A stretch of DNA of 64,000 nucleotides from Prorocentrum cordatum (GCA_963575745.1 CAUYUJ010019878.1:104796-168795); one strand, 5' to 3'; positions 43,151 through 53,217 are shown, counted from the first letter of the stretch. The notes: generated by a model from the letters alone, not told the origin. Translations and numbers: made by a program.

Positions 43151-44192
43151 CGCCGAGGTGCGGGCTACATTTTCATTGAACATGAGGCTCACGCTCCAGC
43201 GGTTCGGGGGACCGCCAAAACCTGCCCCCAATCAACAACAACGCTCCCGCTCGAGACTTCCTCCTTTTTTTCGCAGGGCTGATGTTCTTGCTCGCCGCCG
43301 AATGCCGCCGTCCTAACAAAACCAGCGCTCCCGCTCGAGACTTCCTCCCGTTTTACCTTGGACAGGCGCGCTAGTCTTTCTCTCATCGGCGCCGCCCCCA
43401 GCAAAAACAACGCTCCCGCTCGAGGCTTCCTCCCTTTTTTACTCAAGGCGGTGCTCCTCCTCGCCGCCGAAACCGCCGCCCTGACAAAATCAGCGTTCCC
43501 GTCCGAGACTTCCTTCCGTTTCACGCTGGACTGGCGCCCAACTCTCTTTTGAATTGGCGCCGCTCCCAGCAAGAATAACGCTCCCGCTCGAGGCTTCCTC
43601 CCTTTTTCCTGAAGACGGTGCTGTTCCTCGCCGCCGACACCCCCGTCCCGACAAAACCAAGGCTCCCGCTCCATGCTTCCTCCTTTCTTACTCAAGGCGG
43701 TGTTCCTCCTTGCCGCCGAAAGCCGCCGCCCCGACAAAACCAGCGCTCCCGCCCGAGACTTCCTTCCGTTTTACTCCGGACACTCTCTTTTTGAATTGGC
43801 GCCGCCCCCAGCAAGAACAACGCTCCCGCTCGAGATTTCCTCTCTGTTGCCTCGGGGCAGTGCTGTTCCTCGCCGCCGACAGCCCCCGCCCCGACAAAAC
43901 CACGGCTCCCGCTCGATGCTTCCTCCTTTCTTACTCAGGGCGGTGTTCCTCTTCGCCGCCGAAAGCCGCCGTCCCAACAAAACCAGCGTTCCCGCTCGAG
44001 ACTTCGTTTTGTTTTACGCTGGACTAGCGCCCTACTCTCTTCAGCAGCGGCGCCGCTCCCAGCAACAACAGCAGCCCTGCTCGAGACTTCCTCCCTTTCT
44101 ATTCAGGGCCAGGTCCTTGCCTCACTGCCGACAGCCCCCATCCCCACCAAGACAATCCTGTCGTTCGATACTTCCTTGTGCTTTACCCTTCG
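43151..44192. repeat. Tandem repeat I, main array
   Basis: Units carry ACGCTCCCGCTCGAGACTTC and CTCGCCGCCGA blocks alternating about every 75-80 bp over 1 kb. Encoded peptides are repeat artefacts. Confidence 0.8.
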
Positions 44193-44580
44193 CTGGGGTT
44201 CCACTGGCGGTCTCGCATCGGCGCAGCAAGGCGCGGGCATGTGTTTTCGAGGTGGGATATGTTGAAATTCCTCGGAGGAGGTGTTCGCAAGGCCTCATTG
44301 GGCGGGAGATCTGGGAATGGGAATAACGGACCCCGCTATAGAACAACAGTCCCTCATGATGTGGATGGTTATCGTGATGGTCGTATGCTTCGTGGGGAAA
44401 CATCGCGCATGAGGGTAACATTATTGTTGTTGTTGTTGTTGAATGTTATTGCTTCTAAAGAAATATTATTGTTGGGACCCCTGGTGCGCGACCCCCCCGT
44501 TTTATCTAGGCCGCAGCCTTGTTTTCATCATTTTCGAGCGAAAGCCCTTGACAAAACGATGTGATCCAGATCCGGTTGTT
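44193..44580 (+). repeat. Module K copy 2, (GTT)n, module G
   Basis: K has GAAATTCCTCGGAGGAGGTG and CATGAGGGTAACATTATT. Six or so GTT units follow, then GAATGTTATTGCTTCTAAAG, ATTATTGTTGGGACCCCTGG and TAGGCCGCAGCC. Confidence 0.8.
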
Positions 44581-44589
44581 TTGTTTCCC

Positions 44590-46060
44590 CCCGCTTTCCC
44601 TTGCAAAAAACAATATAAAATTACATTTCTGGTTCTAACATAACCACATTTCAAGAATCCATTGCAAAAAATGACACGAAGTGCACATCGCCGCGGCCGC
44701 CGCGCGCGCATGTCGAAATCCTTCCAAACACACTGTGGTTTCAACAATTTCAAGATGCGATGTCAAGGAAACATATGAAAACACACCACTTTCTCATCAA
44801 AAAAATCTGAAAATCTGCCCCCGCGCGCATGCTGAATCCTTCCAAAACCAATGGTTTTTCAACATTCCTATCAAACGGGGCTTCGAGGGCAACTTTTGCG
44901 CTCACCTCGAACTGCTTCAACAACGTCTGCGCGCCTGCGAGGGCCACCATCCCTTGCAAAAAATGACACGCGGGGCACATGCGCGCGGCCGCCGCGCGCG
45001 CACCTCGAAATCCTGCCAAACACATTGTGATTTCAACAATTTCAAGATGCGATGTCAAGAAAACATATGAAAACACACCACTTTCTCATCCAAAATTCCG
45101 AAAATCTGCCCCCGCGCGCATGCTGAATCCTTCCAAAACCAATGGTTTTTCAACATTCCTATCAAACGGGGCTTCGAGGGCAACTTTTGCGCTCACCTCG
45201 AACTGCTTCAACAACGTCTGCGCGCCTGCGAGGGCCACCATCCCTTGCAAAAAATGACACGCGGGGCACATGCGCGCGGCCGCCGCGCGCGCACCTCGAA
45301 ATCCTGCCAAACACACTGTGATTTCAACAATTTCAAGATGCGATGTCAAGAAACATATGAAAACACACCACTTTCTCATCCAAAAATTCCGAAAATCTGC
45401 CCCCGCGCGCATGCTGAATCCTTCCAAAACCAATGGTTTTTCAACATTCCTATCAAACGGGGCTTCGAGGGCAACTTTTGCGCTCACCTCGAACTGCTTC
45501 AACAACGTCTGCGCGCCTGCGAGGGCCACCATCCCTTGCAAAAAATGACACGCGGGCACATGCGCGCGGCCGCCGCGCGCGCACCTCGAAATCCTGCCAA
45601 ACACATTGTGATTTCAACAATTTCAAGCTACGACTTCAATAAAACATATGAAAACGTACGACTTTCTCATCCAAAAAATCTGAAAATCCACCCGCGCGCT
45701 CTCGCTGAATCTTTCAAGAACTATTGGTTTTTCAACATTCCTGTCCATCGGGGCTTCGCGGGCGACTTTCGCGCGCACGTCGAACTCCTTCGATGACGTT
45801 CGCGCGCCTGCCAGGGGCCACCATCCCTTGCAACAAATGTCGCGCGGGCCACATGCGCGCGGCCGCCGCGCGCGCACCTCGAAATCCTGCCAAACACAGT
45901 GTGATTTCAACAATTTCAAGCTACGACTTCAATAAAACATATGAAAACGTACGACTTTCTCAGCCAAGAAATCTGAAAATCCACCGCGCGCTCTCGCTGA
46001 ATCTTTCAATAACCAATGGTTTTTCAACATTCCTGTTCGGCGCGTTCGGCCTCTAGGGCG
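44590..46060. repeat. Tandem repeat R291 (about 5 copies)
   Basis: The landmark CCCTTGCAAAAAATGACACG recurs at about 44950, 45242 and 45533, with a variant at 45825, so the period is about 291 bp. Units contain GCGCGCGGCCGCCGCGCGCG and CCAATGGTTTTTCAACATTC. The central copies are almost identical, and the last copy diverges. Confidence 0.95.
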
Positions 46061-46470
46061 TTCCGACACCTTAGGGTTAAACGGCCAGGCGTGCGTTCGT
46101 ACACTAAGCTAGCGCCCAGAAAATGTTACCACAAAAACAGAACAAGAATGAGCCTGTATCGTCTCACAACAACGGAAACAAGTCCTGTGGTATGCTGGCG
46201 CCACCCACGTGGTACCACTCAAAATAAGTGTATTCGCTAGTGGGGTACAGAAACGGAAAAACGTCGTATCAGACGCTAGCGCCTCACCAACCATAGCAGT
46301 CAATATCATTGTAGGCCCGACAGACAGTACCGGCGTCGTACTGGTATACCGTGATTTCTTATTCTAGCGTCAGAAACATGTTACCACCAAAAACCAGTAC
46401 AGGTGTCGAGTGTTTGAAAAGTGGGAAAAGTCGTATACTAAGCTAGCGTCCAGAAAATGTTACCACAACA
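46061..46470. repeat. Diverged short tandem repeat
   Basis: ACTAAGCTAGCG, CAGAAAATGTTACCACAA and related blocks recur three times with spacers. Confidence 0.65.
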
Positions 46471-46479
46471 AGTCACTGT

Positions 46480-46692
46480 ACCCATGCGCCAGTGTAGTAG
46501 CCAAGGTCGTCCGCATGCCACGAAGTGAAGTGTCCGAACGTCATAGGGCGGGAAGCTGGGTGTGGGTGGTGGCGAAGAGTCGTTTGGAAATTTGGTAGAG
46601 CTTGAACCGGCCCCCCCACAAAGTGGGGGTATTGCCCGCCTCCTATGAAAACCCTGGCACTGGTGAGAACGGTGTGTCCCCACGTGCTAGTA

Positions 46693-46754
<62 letters not shown>

Positions 46755-46830
46755 GGTGGTGGTGGTGGTGGTGGTGGTGGTGGTGGTGGTGGTTGTGGTG
46801 GTTGTTGTTGTTGTTGTTGTCGTCGTTAAT
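46480..46830 (+). repeat. Module H copy 2, (GTT)n, (GGT)n
   Basis: H matches 34160-34372 over about 210 bp. About 20 GTT units (46693-46753) and then GGT units follow. Confidence 0.85.
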
Positions 46831-47249
46831 GTGTGTGTGTGTGTTCCGTTTTTTGAGGTGGGTTGCTATAGTTCTTGTGTTTGTTGCGTTTCCCCCCCGC
46901 TGTTTCTTGAACCTCCCATTGTACTCACCACCCACCAAGTCACCCCAACCCAACCCGAAGGCGTGGGGGGGGGGGTTGGGGAACACTGAACAAAAACACA
47001 CACATATGGAACCCGTCCCCCCCCCAAACCCGAAATTCGGGTGAAATTCGGGTCTCCGAGTTGGGTTGGGGTGGTTTGGCAGGTAGTCATGTGCACCGCA
47101 TCTCAGGGCAGGGCGGAGCGAAGGGCAGGTCGGGGCAGCGCCGTGCAAGAGGCGGCGCGGCAGCGCGGGCCAGCGCGGCAGCGCGGGGCTGGGCGGGGCA
47201 GGGCAGGGCAGGACAGGGCTGGCGCGGGCTTCTTCCGGGCCCCCGGGAG
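46831..47249. other. Unassigned; probably intron upstream of PNO1 exon
   Basis: It contains GGGCGGGGCAGG-type short repeats at 47100-47220. It ends GGGAG just before the conserved exon, consistent with an AG acceptor. The earlier PNO1 exons, including the KH core, were not found in this window. Confidence 0.5.
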
Positions 47250-47309
47250 GACGCGCATCTCCCTGTGCGACGACAAGATCCACATCTTGGGATCCTTCGC
47301 CAACATCAG
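47250..47309 (+). CDS. PNO1: PNO1/DIM2 penultimate exon
   Basis: PNO1 (yeast Dim2) is a KH-domain factor that binds the 3' end of 18S pre-rRNA with NOB1 and is needed to mature the small ribosomal subunit in the nucleolus and cytoplasm. This 60-bp exon encodes TRISLCDDKIHILGSFANI, matching the conserved family stretch TRIxxADxKIHILGSFxNI. It begins with one base of a split Arg codon after AG (47248-47249). It ends with two bases (AG) of a second split Arg codon before a GC donor (47310-47311). The phase is right on both sides. Cys-Asp replaces the usual Ala-Asp. Confidence rests on the motif and on the exact join with the next exon. Confidence 0.8.
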
Positions 47310-47334
47310 GCCCTCCAGACATGATCGCGTCGCA

Positions 47335-47600
47335 AGTCCAAGATCACGACGCCGCCGGGTTTTCGGCCGTTTTCGGCCTCGTGGGGTCCTCGCCGGGCCT
47401 CGCGACCGTCAAAGCACGAGCCAGGATGAGAAGCCTGTCCCGGGGAAAGGGTCGGGACTTCAGGGACCCCGCATTGAATAGGGGGCCACATGCGAGCCCT
47501 ACCCCTACCCCCACGATTTCTGAGGGGGAGGGTAGGGGTAGGGTTCGCATGTGGCCCCCTAGTGAAAAAATCAGCACGTCGCATGTCTGGATCTCGTGGG
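47335..47600 (+). repeat. Family A copy inside the PNO1 intron, interrupted
   Basis: The 5' part runs from GATCACGACGCC to GACCCCGCATTGAA (47478). The 3' part resumes GTGAAAAAATCAGCACGTCG after element E2. Confidence 0.85.
47481..47559. mobile_element. Palindromic MITE E, copy 2, TA target
   Basis: The inverted arms start GGGGGCCACATGCGAGCCCT and, complemented, GGGGGCCACATGCGAACCCT. They are flanked by TA on both sides (47479-47480, 47560-47561), the target of Tc1/mariner-like transposases. It is inserted in a family A repeat; uninterrupted A copies elsewhere represent the empty site. Confidence 0.85.
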
Positions 47601-47824
47601 CCTGTGCACGTTGCGGTGAGCACACCGTGTGGTGAGTGCGTGGTGATTCGGGGTCGCCCCACGGTTTTGGCACACCCGGGTCGTTCTCCGAGGGCATCTC
47701 TTGGGGGACAGGGGGCTTCCCAGGCTCCCCCAGGCCGTGCGGTGACGGGGCGTGCAGTGAAGTCTTTTGAGATTTCGAGGTCGCCGCACGGTGTGTCGCC
47801 GCACCGTTTTCGGACCCCCAAGAG

Positions 47825-47921
47825 GCTCGCCCGCGACTCGATCTGCAACCTGATCCTCGGCAGCGCCCCGGGCAAGGTGTACACCAAGCTCCGCACGGTG
47901 TCGAAGCGCATGCAGGAGTGA
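47825..47921 (+). CDS. PNO1: PNO1/DIM2 terminal exon
   Basis: It completes the split Arg codon, then encodes LARDSICNLILGSAPGKVY followed by TKLRTVSKRMQE and TGA. Joined to the previous exon this gives FANIRLARDSICNLILGS, which matches the family pattern F(Q/A)NI(K/R)xARDAxxxLILGSPPGKVYxKLR almost position by position. This is the conserved C-terminal end of the KH-like domain. The protein stops after SKRMQE, about where family members end. Codon use is strongly G/C-ending, in keeping with an expressed gene. Confidence 0.85.
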
Positions 47922-47974
47922 GCATCGTTTAACCGACCCCTATCCCCATTGGCGTGACCTGGGCCCCACCCCTG

Positions 47975-48152
47975 AGATCCGATGTTGTAACAAAAAATGT
48001 AACATGGCAAATAATCACGCCCGGAGCCCCAGACCCCATCTTTCTGCGTTCTCTTTCGAGCCAGATCGATTTATGAGGGTCCCAGGGCCCGAAATTGAGC
48101 GAAAACGCTTGTTGTGAAAAAAAATTGCGACGCCAGGATCTCAGGGACTGGC
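47975..48152 (+). repeat. Dispersed repeat family B copy
   Basis: Family B is about 160 bp: GATCCGACGTTG, AGCCCCAGACCCCATCTTTC, CGAGCCAGATCGAT, GAGGGTCCCAGGGCCCG, GCGAAAACGC, GACGCCAGGATCTCAGGG. Other copies lie at 52515, 56100 (minus), 56432 and 57478 (minus). Confidence 0.8.
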
Positions 48153-48334
48153 CGATATACCCCCCCACAAGGCATGGGGACATGGGCTGTTCCCCCGGGG
48201 CCTGGAGGGGTATATGCCCAACTGGGGTGCTGAGATCGTGTGGGGGTCTGGATAGGGGCGGGGACCCAGACCCCCGACGTCGTGATTTTTCACAACGTCG
48301 ACCCCCAAAGGTCCCCAGAGATCCAACGTCTTGA

Positions 48335-48500
48335 AAAAATCAAGACGGAGGTTTTGCACAAATTTCGGCCCCTATGGGCCCTCGCCGGGCCTCGGGACCG
48401 TCAAAAAACGACTCATGATGAAAAACCGGTCCTGGGGAATGGATCGAGGCTTCCGGGGACCGCGCATTGAAAAAATCACGACATCGGATCTCTGGGTCTG
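48335..48500 (+). repeat. Family A copy
   Basis: Complete from TTGAAAAAATCAAGACGGAG to CATTGAAAAAATCACGACA. Confidence 0.85.
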
Positions 48501-48504
48501 GACC

Positions 48505-48600
48505 CCTTCCCCGGGACCGGTGGTTCATCCTGAGTCGCTTTTTGATGGTTCCGAGGCCCGGCGAGGGCGAAAAGCCTCCCGTCGTGATCTTTTCACAGCG
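48505..48600 (-). repeat. Family A partial copy, minus
   Basis: Its complement contains GGCCTCGCCGG-type and CACGACGGGAGGCTTTTCGC blocks. It lies back to back with the previous copy. Confidence 0.75.
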
Positions 48601-48619
48601 CGAGGGGGTCTGGGCATGG

Positions 48620-48795
48620 GGATATGTGCTCGGTTAAGCGCTGCTGCAGGAGAGGATCTGAGGCCCCCGGGGGCCCAAGCGGAGCCGCGCTGGCCCAGTC
48701 GGCAGGAGCCCTCCGGGCCGATCCTCGCCGGCGCCGCCGGCGCCCGCGTGTCTCGTGCTGTTCCAGAGGGGGTTCACCAGCGGGGGGGTCACCAT
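48620..48795 (+). repeat. Dispersed repeat L, copy 2
   Basis: It matches 30930-31066 (CGCTGCTGCAGGAGAGGATC; GGGCCGATCCTCGCCGGCGC). Confidence 0.75.
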
Positions 48796-48797
48796 CT

Positions 48798-48948
48798 CGT
48801 CCTCTCCTCCTCCTCCTCCTCCTCCTCCTCCTGCTCCTACTTCTCATCCTTCTCCTCCTCCTCCTTCTCCTCCTCCTCCTCCTCCTCCACCTTCCTCCCC
48901 TTCCCCCTCCTCCTCCTCCTCCTCCTCCTCCTCCTCCTCCTCCCTAAA
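48798..48948. repeat. (CTC)n array
   Basis: Polypyrimidine triplet array. Confidence 0.95.
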
Positions 48949-49044
48949 AAAGCCTGGGCACCCGAGTGGGTCGTAACCCCCGTCACCAAGAGGGACCCCT
49001 GGGCGTTGGGGTCATGGTCCCGGGTTTCTAATGCCGAAACAGGA

Positions 49045-49192
49045 ACATAATCATGACAGGAGGTTTTCCGTGTTCTCGGCCTCTGGAGGCCCGTGACCGT
49101 CAACAGAACGGCGCAGGATCAAGAAAGCAGTCCAGGGGAATGGGTCGAGACCTTTAAGGGCCGACGCTTTGAACAAGTTGTGACGTCGGGGT
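49045..49192 (+). repeat. Family A copy, diverged
   Basis: It contains CATGACAGGAGGTTTTCCGT, GACCGTCAACAGAACG and GGGGAATGGGTCGAGACC. Confidence 0.75.
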
Positions 49193-49195
49193 CAG

Positions 49196-49348
49196 GGGAG
49201 GGGGGTTAGGGGGATGGGGGAAGGCTTCTCTTCTTTGAGGGAGGCTGCTTCTTAGAAGGCGCGGGCCTGATCTATGAATGCAAGGCTGGCGCCTTCTAAG
49301 AAGCAGCCTCCTTCTCAGGAGCCTTCCCCCCTCCCCCTACCCCCCTCT
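49196..49348. mobile_element. Hairpin element family D, copy 2
   Basis: Arms GGGGGAAGGCTTCTC and GGCTGCTTCTTAGAAGGCGC are paired with GCGCCTTCTAAGAAGCAGCC on the right. The outer ends run into GGGGTTAGGGGG and CCCCCTACCCCC. Confidence 0.85.
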
Positions 49349-49840
49349 GCGCGCCATCTCCCCCTTCCCAGATCTCTGACGATGTGATATTGTCAACGAG
49401 CGTTTCGTTCCTCGATGGCGGCTCTCGGGGGCCGTTTTCGGGCCCCGTGGCCATCAGAACTTGGTCCGGGACGGAAAGCTACCCCGGGGGAAGCGGTCGG
49501 GATTTGTGGGGCCGCGGACTGAAAACGCCAGGTCGGCGGATGTCAGGGAAGGGGGGTCACCAGCAGGAGGGTCTCCTCCTCCCGAGGATCGAGGAGTCGG
49601 GGCGTCCCTGGGATCAGATGTTGATCGAATTCCCAACCTGCCATTTTTTTGGGTTTGCTTGTTCTTCTTCTTCTTCTTCTTCTTCTTCTTCTCTTATCTT
49701 CTTATTTTCTTCTCTTCTCTCCCTGTCGTTCCGCGAATCTCCTTTCTTCTCGAGCGTGCTGCCGCCCGCAGCCTCTGCGGGCCTGCGCCAGCAGGTCCGG
49801 CCCCAGGTCGCTTTCACCGGAGGGTGTTGTGCAGAAGGGG
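49349..49840. other. Unassigned with partial family A and (TTC)n
   Basis: An A-like fragment lies at 49440-49530 and a TTC run at about 49660-49692. No gene is seen. Confidence 0.5.
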
Positions 49841-50040
49841 GGAAAGGAGGAGGAGGAGGAGGAGGAGGAGAAAGAGGAGGAGGAGGAGGAGGAGGAGGAG
49901 GAGGAGGAGAGGAAGGAGGGGAGGGAGGAGAGAGGAGTGAGGAGGAGGAGGAGGAGGAGGGACGAGGAGGAGGGAGGAGCGAGGAGGGAGGAAGCCACAC
50001 CCGGAGGGAGGAGGAGGAGGAGGAGGAGGAGGGCGAGGGC
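49841..50040. repeat. (GGA)n array
   Basis: Polypurine triplets. Confidence 0.95.
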
Positions 50041-50440
50041 GACGCACAAAAAATGGGTTTGATTGCGCCGACAGGGGCGCCCAAGCGGCTCGCGTCAGGC
50101 CGCGCGTGGGCGCCCTCGTCTCCACTGTGGCGTGCCGCGCCGGCGGCCCGCGTGAGCTTCGGCGTCGGGTTGCCACGCCATCTCGCGGGGAGGGAGGAGG
50201 AAGAAGGGAGGAGGGAGGAGGGAGGAGGGAGGCGGGAGGAGGGAGGGGGGAGGAGGAAGGGAGAGAGGAGGGAGGCATGAGGAGGGAGGAGGGAGGAGGA
50301 GGAGGAGGGGGGAGGGCGTGACAGGAGGAGATGGAGGCCCGTTTCGATATCGTCGCGCATATATCCACCCCCGATGGGAGCGCCCTGCGCTGGGGGGCTC
50401 TGGGGGTCCAGCGTAAAGCCCGCTTCCCAGACGAGGTGGC
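50041..50440. other. Unassigned plus GGA tract
   Basis: A GGAGGGA tract lies at 50191-50320. No gene is recognised on either side. Confidence 0.5.
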
Positions 50441-51108
50441 GGCTCCCCCTCCTCCCCTCCTCTCCTCTTCTCTCCTCCTCATTCTAATTCCTACTCTCCC
50501 CTTTCCCCCCCCTCCTCCTTCTACTCCTTCTCCTCCTCCTCCTCCTCCCACCCTCCTCCTCCTCCCCTTACATCCTCCTCTCCTCCTTTCATTCTCCCCC
50601 TCCTCCCCCTCCTCTCCTGATGCTGCTCATCCTACTTTGCCCCTCCTCCCCTGACTCTCCCCCTCGCCCTCCTCCCCATCCTCTCCCTCCTTCTCCTCCT
50701 CCTCCTCCCGCTCCTCCTCCTCAGCCTCCTCCTACTCCTCCTCTCTCCTATCCTCCGCCTCCGCCTCCTCATACCTCCCATCCTCCTCCTCCTTCCTCCT
50801 CCCATCCTCAGCCCTCCTCCTCCGCCTCCCCATCCTTCTCCTCCTCCTTTCTCCTCCTCCTCTCTCCCCCTCCTTCCCTCCTCCCCTCCTCCCCTCCTTT
50901 CAGCGACTCCTGTCCGCCCGCCAGCAGGCGCGTCTCCTCCTACGACCGTCCCCTCCCTTCTCCTCCCGCACTCCTTCCTCCTCCCTCCTCCTTCTCCCCT
51001 ACATCCCCTCCCTCCCCTCCTTTCTCCTCCTTTCCTCTTCCTGCTCTGCCTCCTCCTCCTCCTCCTCCTCCTCCTCCTCCTCCTTCTCCTCCTCCTCCCC
51101 CTCGGTGG
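50441..51108. repeat. (CTC)n/(TCC)n polypyrimidine array
   Basis: About 650 bp, strand-inverted relative to the GGA arrays at 49.8 kb. Confidence 0.95.
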
Positions 51109-51335
51109 TGACCCCCCTGGGCACGGCGTGGCTCTCGTGGCGCGGCCCGCTCCCGTGAGGCCGACTCTCGGCTCGCCTTTTCCCGGCCCTCGCCAGGCAG
51201 GCCGCGCCCTCGCTTCGCTCGCCGTGCGCCGGTGCCCGAATGCTGGAGGCCTGGAAATGGGCACCAGCACCAACCCCCGCCACCAAGAGGGACCCCTGGG
51301 CGTTGGGCTTCGGGTCCCGGGTTCTCAGGCCGGAA
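51109..51335. other. Unassigned spacer
   Basis: CACCAAGAGGGACCCCTGGG at 51280 also occurs at 48985. No gene is seen. Confidence 0.4.
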
Positions 51336-51339
51336 CATG

Positions 51340-51453
51340 ACAAGATCATGACATGAGGTGTTCCGTACTCTCGGCCTCTGGAGGCCCGTGACCGTCAACA
51401 GAACGACGCAGGATGAGAAAAAAGCAGTCCAGGGGGATAGGTCGAGACTTCTA
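51340..51453 (+). repeat. Family A copy truncated by MITE T1
   Basis: It is recognisable from CATGAGGTGTTCCGTACTCT to GGTCGAGACTTCTA, where MITE T1 begins. Confidence 0.75.
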
Positions 51454-51653
51454 TCGGGGGCGGCAAAGAGGGGGGTGATGACTGGGGGGGGTGGATCTCA
51501 TGGCGGGGGTCACGATATCTCCCCAGGTTTCATGGCGCCTCTCCTTATTTCATTACGTCCCCCCTGGCCCCCCCCCCCCCTTGGGCCGCGCACACGCCGC
51601 CGGCCATGATTTGCACCCCCCCTCTTGGACGCCCCTTTCTTGGCCGCCCCCGA
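51454..51653. mobile_element. MITE family T1, copy 2 (200 bp)
   Basis: The left TIR is TCGGGGGCGGCAAAGAGGGG. The right end, complemented, is TCGGGGGCGGCCAAGAAAGG. The body matches the complement of 5853-6046, including ATTTCATTACGTCCC and CATGATTTGCACCCCCCCTC. Its flanks are not duplicated, so recombination or later change has affected one side. Confidence 0.9.
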
Positions 51654-51910
51654 AGCACAGGGGGCTGCCTCCACTGGGGTAAGATGATCCTAGATTTCGG
51701 TGCTGGTGGCAACATTTCGGCCACTTGTGAGACCTGAATATTACCACTATCACCGAGCTAGGGAGATATGGAGTATTTTCCCTGGACGGAGGCACACTGC
51801 CGATGTTGGTGCTGGTGTCCACCTGTGGGCCTCCCAGAATGGACCTTGCGGCGCACCCTCTGACAGAGCTGTTGATGTCAACTTCACGTCTGGCCGTCGG
51901 TCGTCTGTCA
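51654..51910. other. Unassigned stretch
   Basis: No gene is recognised. Confidence 0.4.
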
Positions 51911-52245
51911 CCCCCTCCCCCCGAGCCTCCTCCTCCTCCTCCTCCGCCCCTCATTCCTCATCTCTCTCCTCCTCCTCCTCCTCCTCCTCCTCCTCCCCCG
52001 AGCCTCCTCCTCCTCCTCCTCATCTCCCGCCTCCTCCTCTCCTCCCCCACGACGAGCTCACCTCCTCCTCTCTCCTCTCCTCCTCTCATCCTCCCCCCTC
52101 CTCCTCCTCTCTCCTCCTCCTCCTCCTGCTCCTCATCCTCTCCTCCTCCTCCAATCCTCTCCTCCTCCTCCTCCTCCTCCCCCCGGAGCCCTCCTCCTCC
52201 TCCTCCTCCTCCTCCTCCTCCTCCTACTTCTCCTCCCCCTCGAGT
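51911..52245. repeat. (CTC)n/(TCC)n array
   Basis: Polypyrimidine with short interruptions. Confidence 0.95.
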
Positions 52246-52249
52246 CGCG

Positions 52250-52405
52250 GAGAAATCACGACGGGAGGTCTCGGGCCAGTGTCGGCCTCTGGGGACCCTC
52301 CACGGGCCGCAGCGAAAAGGGCTCGGGATAAGAAAGACGGTCCCCGGAAACGGGTCGAGATCTCCAGGGGTCTACACGGTGAAGACATCATGACGTCGGA
52401 GGTTT
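52250..52405 (+). repeat. Family A copy
   Basis: It runs from GAAATCACGACGGGAGGTCT to the GTGAAGACATCATGACGTCG block. Confidence 0.75.
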
Positions 52406-52514
52406 GGGCCGGTTTGGGGCCATCTCCTCCCTCCCCTCCCTCCTCGTCCTCCCCTCCCTCCTCCCCTCCTCGTGCTCCCCCTTCCTCGTCCTCCCCTCCC
52501 TCCTCCCTGCTCCC

Positions 52515-52668
52515 TTCAGATCCGACGTTGCGACAGAATTCCGACATTGCAGAAAATCGCGACCGGAGCCATAGACCCTATCTTTCTGCGCGGTTTTTCG
52601 AGCCAGGTCGATCTGTGAGGGCCTGGGGGCACGAAACCGGGCGAAAACGCCCGTTGCGAGATGAGTGC
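52515..52668 (+). repeat. Family B copy
   Basis: AGATCCGACGTTGCGACAGA, ATAGACCCTATCTTTCTGCG and GCGAAAACGCCCGTTGCGAG. Confidence 0.8.
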
Positions 52669-52694
52669 ATCTCCTGGATCCCTGGACCCCCAGG

Positions 52695-52870
52695 ATGGTC
52701 TTGTCATAACGCCTACCCCCAGAGGTCCCGACCCATTCCCCAGGATTGGCCTCTGATCCCAGGTCGTCTTTTGACGGTCCCAGGGCTCGGCGAGGACCCC
52801 CCCCCCAGAGGCCGAAAGCTGTGCCGAACGCCTCCCGCCATGATATTTGTCGCGACTCAAGAGGGGGTCC
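52695..52870 (-). repeat. Family A copy, minus
   Basis: The complement has CGACTCAAGAGGGGGTC, GTCAAAAGACGACCTGGGAT and GGGAATGGGTCGGGACC blocks. Confidence 0.8.
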
Positions 52871-52959
52871 GGGTCCACCCCCCGACCAGAGGCGAAGACG
52901 CCCGGCGCGAAAAAATATGGAGACGCCAGAACCTCAGGGATGGCCCGAGGACCCGGAGG

Positions 52960-53068
52960 TCCGAGGCCGTGATTTTTTCCATGCGGGGTCCCCGGAAGCC
53001 TCGACCCCTTCCCCGGGACCGCTTTCCCATCCCGCGTCGTCGTTTGAGGGTGCCGGGGCCCGGCGAGG
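52960..53068 (-). repeat. Family A partial copy, minus
   Basis: The complement begins CCCTCGCCGGGCCC and ends GCATGGAAAAAATCACGGCC. Confidence 0.8.
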
Positions 53069-53215
53069 GTGGGGGGGGGGGGGGGGGTGGGGGGAAAGGG
53101 GGGGGCCCCATTAGGGCCGAAGACAGCGACAGCCTCCGTCGGATTTTTCGCAGGCCGCGAGGGGTGTATCTGGGGCCCGTTCGCGAGGTGCTGGTGTGAC
53201 GGTTATGAGAGCTGG
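53069..53215. other. Unassigned with poly(G)
   Basis: G-runs lie at 53070-53104. No gene is seen. Confidence 0.5.
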
Positions 53216-53217
53216 TC

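Larger units (their letters stand above)
47310..47824 (+). other. PNO1 GC-AG intron with nested repeats
   Basis: 515 bp, donor GC at 47310, acceptor AG at 47823. AGG straddles both junctions (47308-47310 and 47823-47825). It contains a family A repeat (about 47335-47600), itself interrupted by palindromic MITE E2. Confidence 0.75.

Noticed and set aside
47284-47302. Possible link between the PNO1 exon and the composite-satellite 3' module (both contain CCTTCGCCA)
   Set aside because: The shared string is only nine bases and the exon match is fully explained by the conserved protein.
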